Source of the DNA: Pseudonocardia sp.
GTDB lineage: Bacteria; Actinomycetota; Actinomycetes; Mycobacteriales; Pseudonocardiaceae
Reading direction: 5' to 3'
Length of the DNA: 13,219 nucleotides
Assembly: GCA_030147065.1 (NCBI GenBank)
Contig: JASLAP010000395.1
Coordinates: forward strand, 1-13,219
The first letter of the stretch is position 1. The number at the start of each line of letters is the position of its first letter. A model generated the notes under the pieces. The model was given only the letters and a program-made list of their open reading frames with translations. It had not been told where the DNA came from and made no database searches. Below, piece by piece: positions 12,445 to 13,219 of this stretch. A program made the position numbers and the translations under genes.

Positions 12445-12542
12445 GTTCTCCTCTTTCGTTGCTGTGCCGTGTGGCCGGACCCCGGGATCGGGGGCGGGAG
12501 ACGGTCGCGGCCGCCACGGACTGCAGCCGGACCCGGTTGACC

Positions 12543-12548
12543 ACGTTA
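12543..12548 (-). promoter_or_regulatory. Possible -10 element of the rpsO operon promoter
   Basis: TAACGT on the minus strand matches the TANNNT pattern in the gap between the ThpR gene and rpsO, 98 nt before the GTG. No convincing -35 is found. The leader it would create contains a small hairpin, CCCCG-GGAT-CGGGG (12480-12493). Confidence 0.3.
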
Positions 12549-12562
12549 CCAGCGCGTCGTCG

Positions 12563-13078
12563 TCACCCGGGGGTGAGGGGCACCCGGTGGACCACCCGGT
12601 AGCGCGATCCGCCGCGCGCCGGGACGCTGCTGACCAGCAGCAGGTCCGCCGGGCGCCACCACGGCCCGGTGTGCCCGGACCACGGGGTCGGCGGGTCGGG
12701 GTCGGCGCCGGGGCCGGGCCGGCTGCGCCGGCGCAGCACCGTGACGTGCCCGACGAACTCCGCCGGGCGCCCGCCCGCCACCTCGACCAGGGCGGCCAGT
12801 GCGGCGGTGGCCTCGGCCCGGACGCCGGCCCAGCGCACCGCGGGGAACTCCCCCGCGCCCTCGGTGCGCAGCCGTGGAGCCGCGGCGCCCAGCGCCTCGC
12901 GGTCGAGCCGCCGGGCCAGCACCCCGGGGTCGGCCTCGCCGTGGAAGGCCAGGGTGACGTGCCAGCTCGCCGGGTCGACCGCGCGCCAGCCGGGCGGCGG
13001 GTGGTCCGGGTCGAACGTCGTCGCGCGCAGGGCGGCGACCGCCTGGTCGGGCAGCCACAGAGCGGTGAACAGGCGCAC
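12563..13078 (-). CDS. thpR: 2'-5' RNA ligase family protein / RNA 2',3'-cyclic phosphodiesterase
   Basis: A 171-residue protein of the 2H phosphoesterase superfamily, which hydrolyses 2',3'-cyclic phosphate RNA ends and, in some members, joins tRNA halves through 2'-5' bonds. Both catalytic HxTx motifs are present: HVTL at residues 40-43 (in SWHVTLAFHGEAD) and HVTV at 111-114 (in FVGHVTVLRR). The N-terminal MRLFTALWLPDQAVAALR is the usual first strand and helix. The length fits the ThpR/LigT family (about 170-190). GTG 13078 is the start; the preceding gene's stop is only 11 nt upstream, so the two are cotranscribed. The exact in vivo substrate is unknown. The nearby rpsO-pnp operon gives an RNA-metabolism context but is not clearly cotranscribed. 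Confidence 0.9.
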   Translation of the reverse strand: MRLFTALWLPDQAVAALRATTFDPDHPPPGWRAVDPASWHVTLAFHGEADPGVLARRLDREALGAAAPRLRTEGAGEFPAVRWAGVRAEATAALAALVEVAGGRPAEFVGHVTVLRRRSRPGPGADPDPPTPWSGHTGPWWRPADLLLVSSVPARGGSRYRVVHRVPLTPG

Positions 13079-13089
13079 GCCGGGACCCG

Positions 13090-13219
13090 TCAGCGCCGGG
13101 GGCGGGCGGCCGCCTGCCGGAGGACCTCGGCGAGCTCGGGGAACGCCGGGCCCAGCGTGGCGGCGGCCGCGGCCAGCCGGGCCGGCTCGGCGATCCCGCG
13201 CAGCGCGTCGGCCGCCGAC
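13090..13219 (-). CDS. C-terminal end of an unidentified Ala/Arg-rich protein, truncated by window
   Basis: An open frame enters from the right edge and ends at TGA 13092-13090, giving 42 residues (SAADALRGIAEPARLAAAA, then TLGPAFPELAEVLRQAAARPRR). Third positions are almost all G or C, as in real genes here, and the end lies 11 nt before the ThpR start. It looks like amphipathic helices followed by a basic tail. I do not recognise the family. Confidence 0.55.
   Translation of the reverse strand, partial: SAADALRGIAEPARLAAAAATLGPAFPELAEVLRQAAARPRR

Noticed and set aside
1..13219. tRNA, rRNA or riboswitch genes
   Set aside because: No cloverleaf with a TTCGA-type T-loop, rRNA-like segment or recognisable riboswitch consensus was found on reading both strands of the intergenic gaps. 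A covariance-model scan was not possible here.

Overview
The window is very GC-rich, with strongly GC-biased third codon positions and frequent GTG and TTG starts. Its proteins (ThyX, DapB, PNPase, RpsO) closely resemble mycobacterial and streptomycete forms. The order rpsO, pnp, M16 peptidase, then dapB, then thyX on one strand matches the order I know from Mycobacterium, where dapA follows thyX. The source is therefore an actinobacterium, probably Pseudonocardiales; the genus cannot be fixed from sequence alone.

Layout from right to left, following the main minus-strand direction. 13219-12563 holds the tail of an unidentified gene and a 2'-5' RNA ligase family protein (ThpR). 12444-7867 is the conserved RNA-decay operon: rpsO, a 239-bp leader with tandem repeats and hairpins, pnp, M16 peptidase and a DUF456 membrane protein, the last three joined by 4-nt stop/start overlaps. 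Between it and dapB lies a cluster of alternating inverted-repeat elements (7716-7832). dapB (7679-6936) follows with its own leaderless-type promoter. A second repeat cluster (6750-6928) separates dapB from a convergent plus-strand GNAT acetyltransferase that carries a long low-complexity insertion. The GNAT gene is divergent from a VOC-family gene, with a 21-bp palindrome between them.

Next is a two-gene minus-strand unit: an EamA/DMT exporter whose stop overlaps the start of a YcaQ-type DNA crosslink glycosylase. A 9-bp-arm palindrome covers the exporter's promoter. Convergent to it is a plus-strand pair (1127-2772): a ribbon-helix-helix protein and a DUF4097 (toastrack) beta-repeat protein. 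This pair runs from a leaderless promoter whose -35/-10 spacer is almost entirely an 8+8-bp dyad. thyX is divergent from this pair. Downstream of thyX is the 5' part of a TIGR03085-type gene, cut by the window edge.

Housekeeping roles are clear: translation and RNA turnover (rpsO, pnp), lysine/diaminopimelate synthesis (dapB) and dTMP synthesis (thyX). The segment between dapB and thyX is the more variable part. It holds the most interesting candidates: the RHH-DUF4097 module with its operator, and the exporter-glycosylase pair that may combine efflux with DNA repair. At least five promoters put a -10-like hexamer exactly 6 nt before the start codon, which points to widespread leaderless transcription. 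I found no tRNA, rRNA, CRISPR array, insertion sequence or phage gene, and no gene-free stretch longer than about 270 bp.
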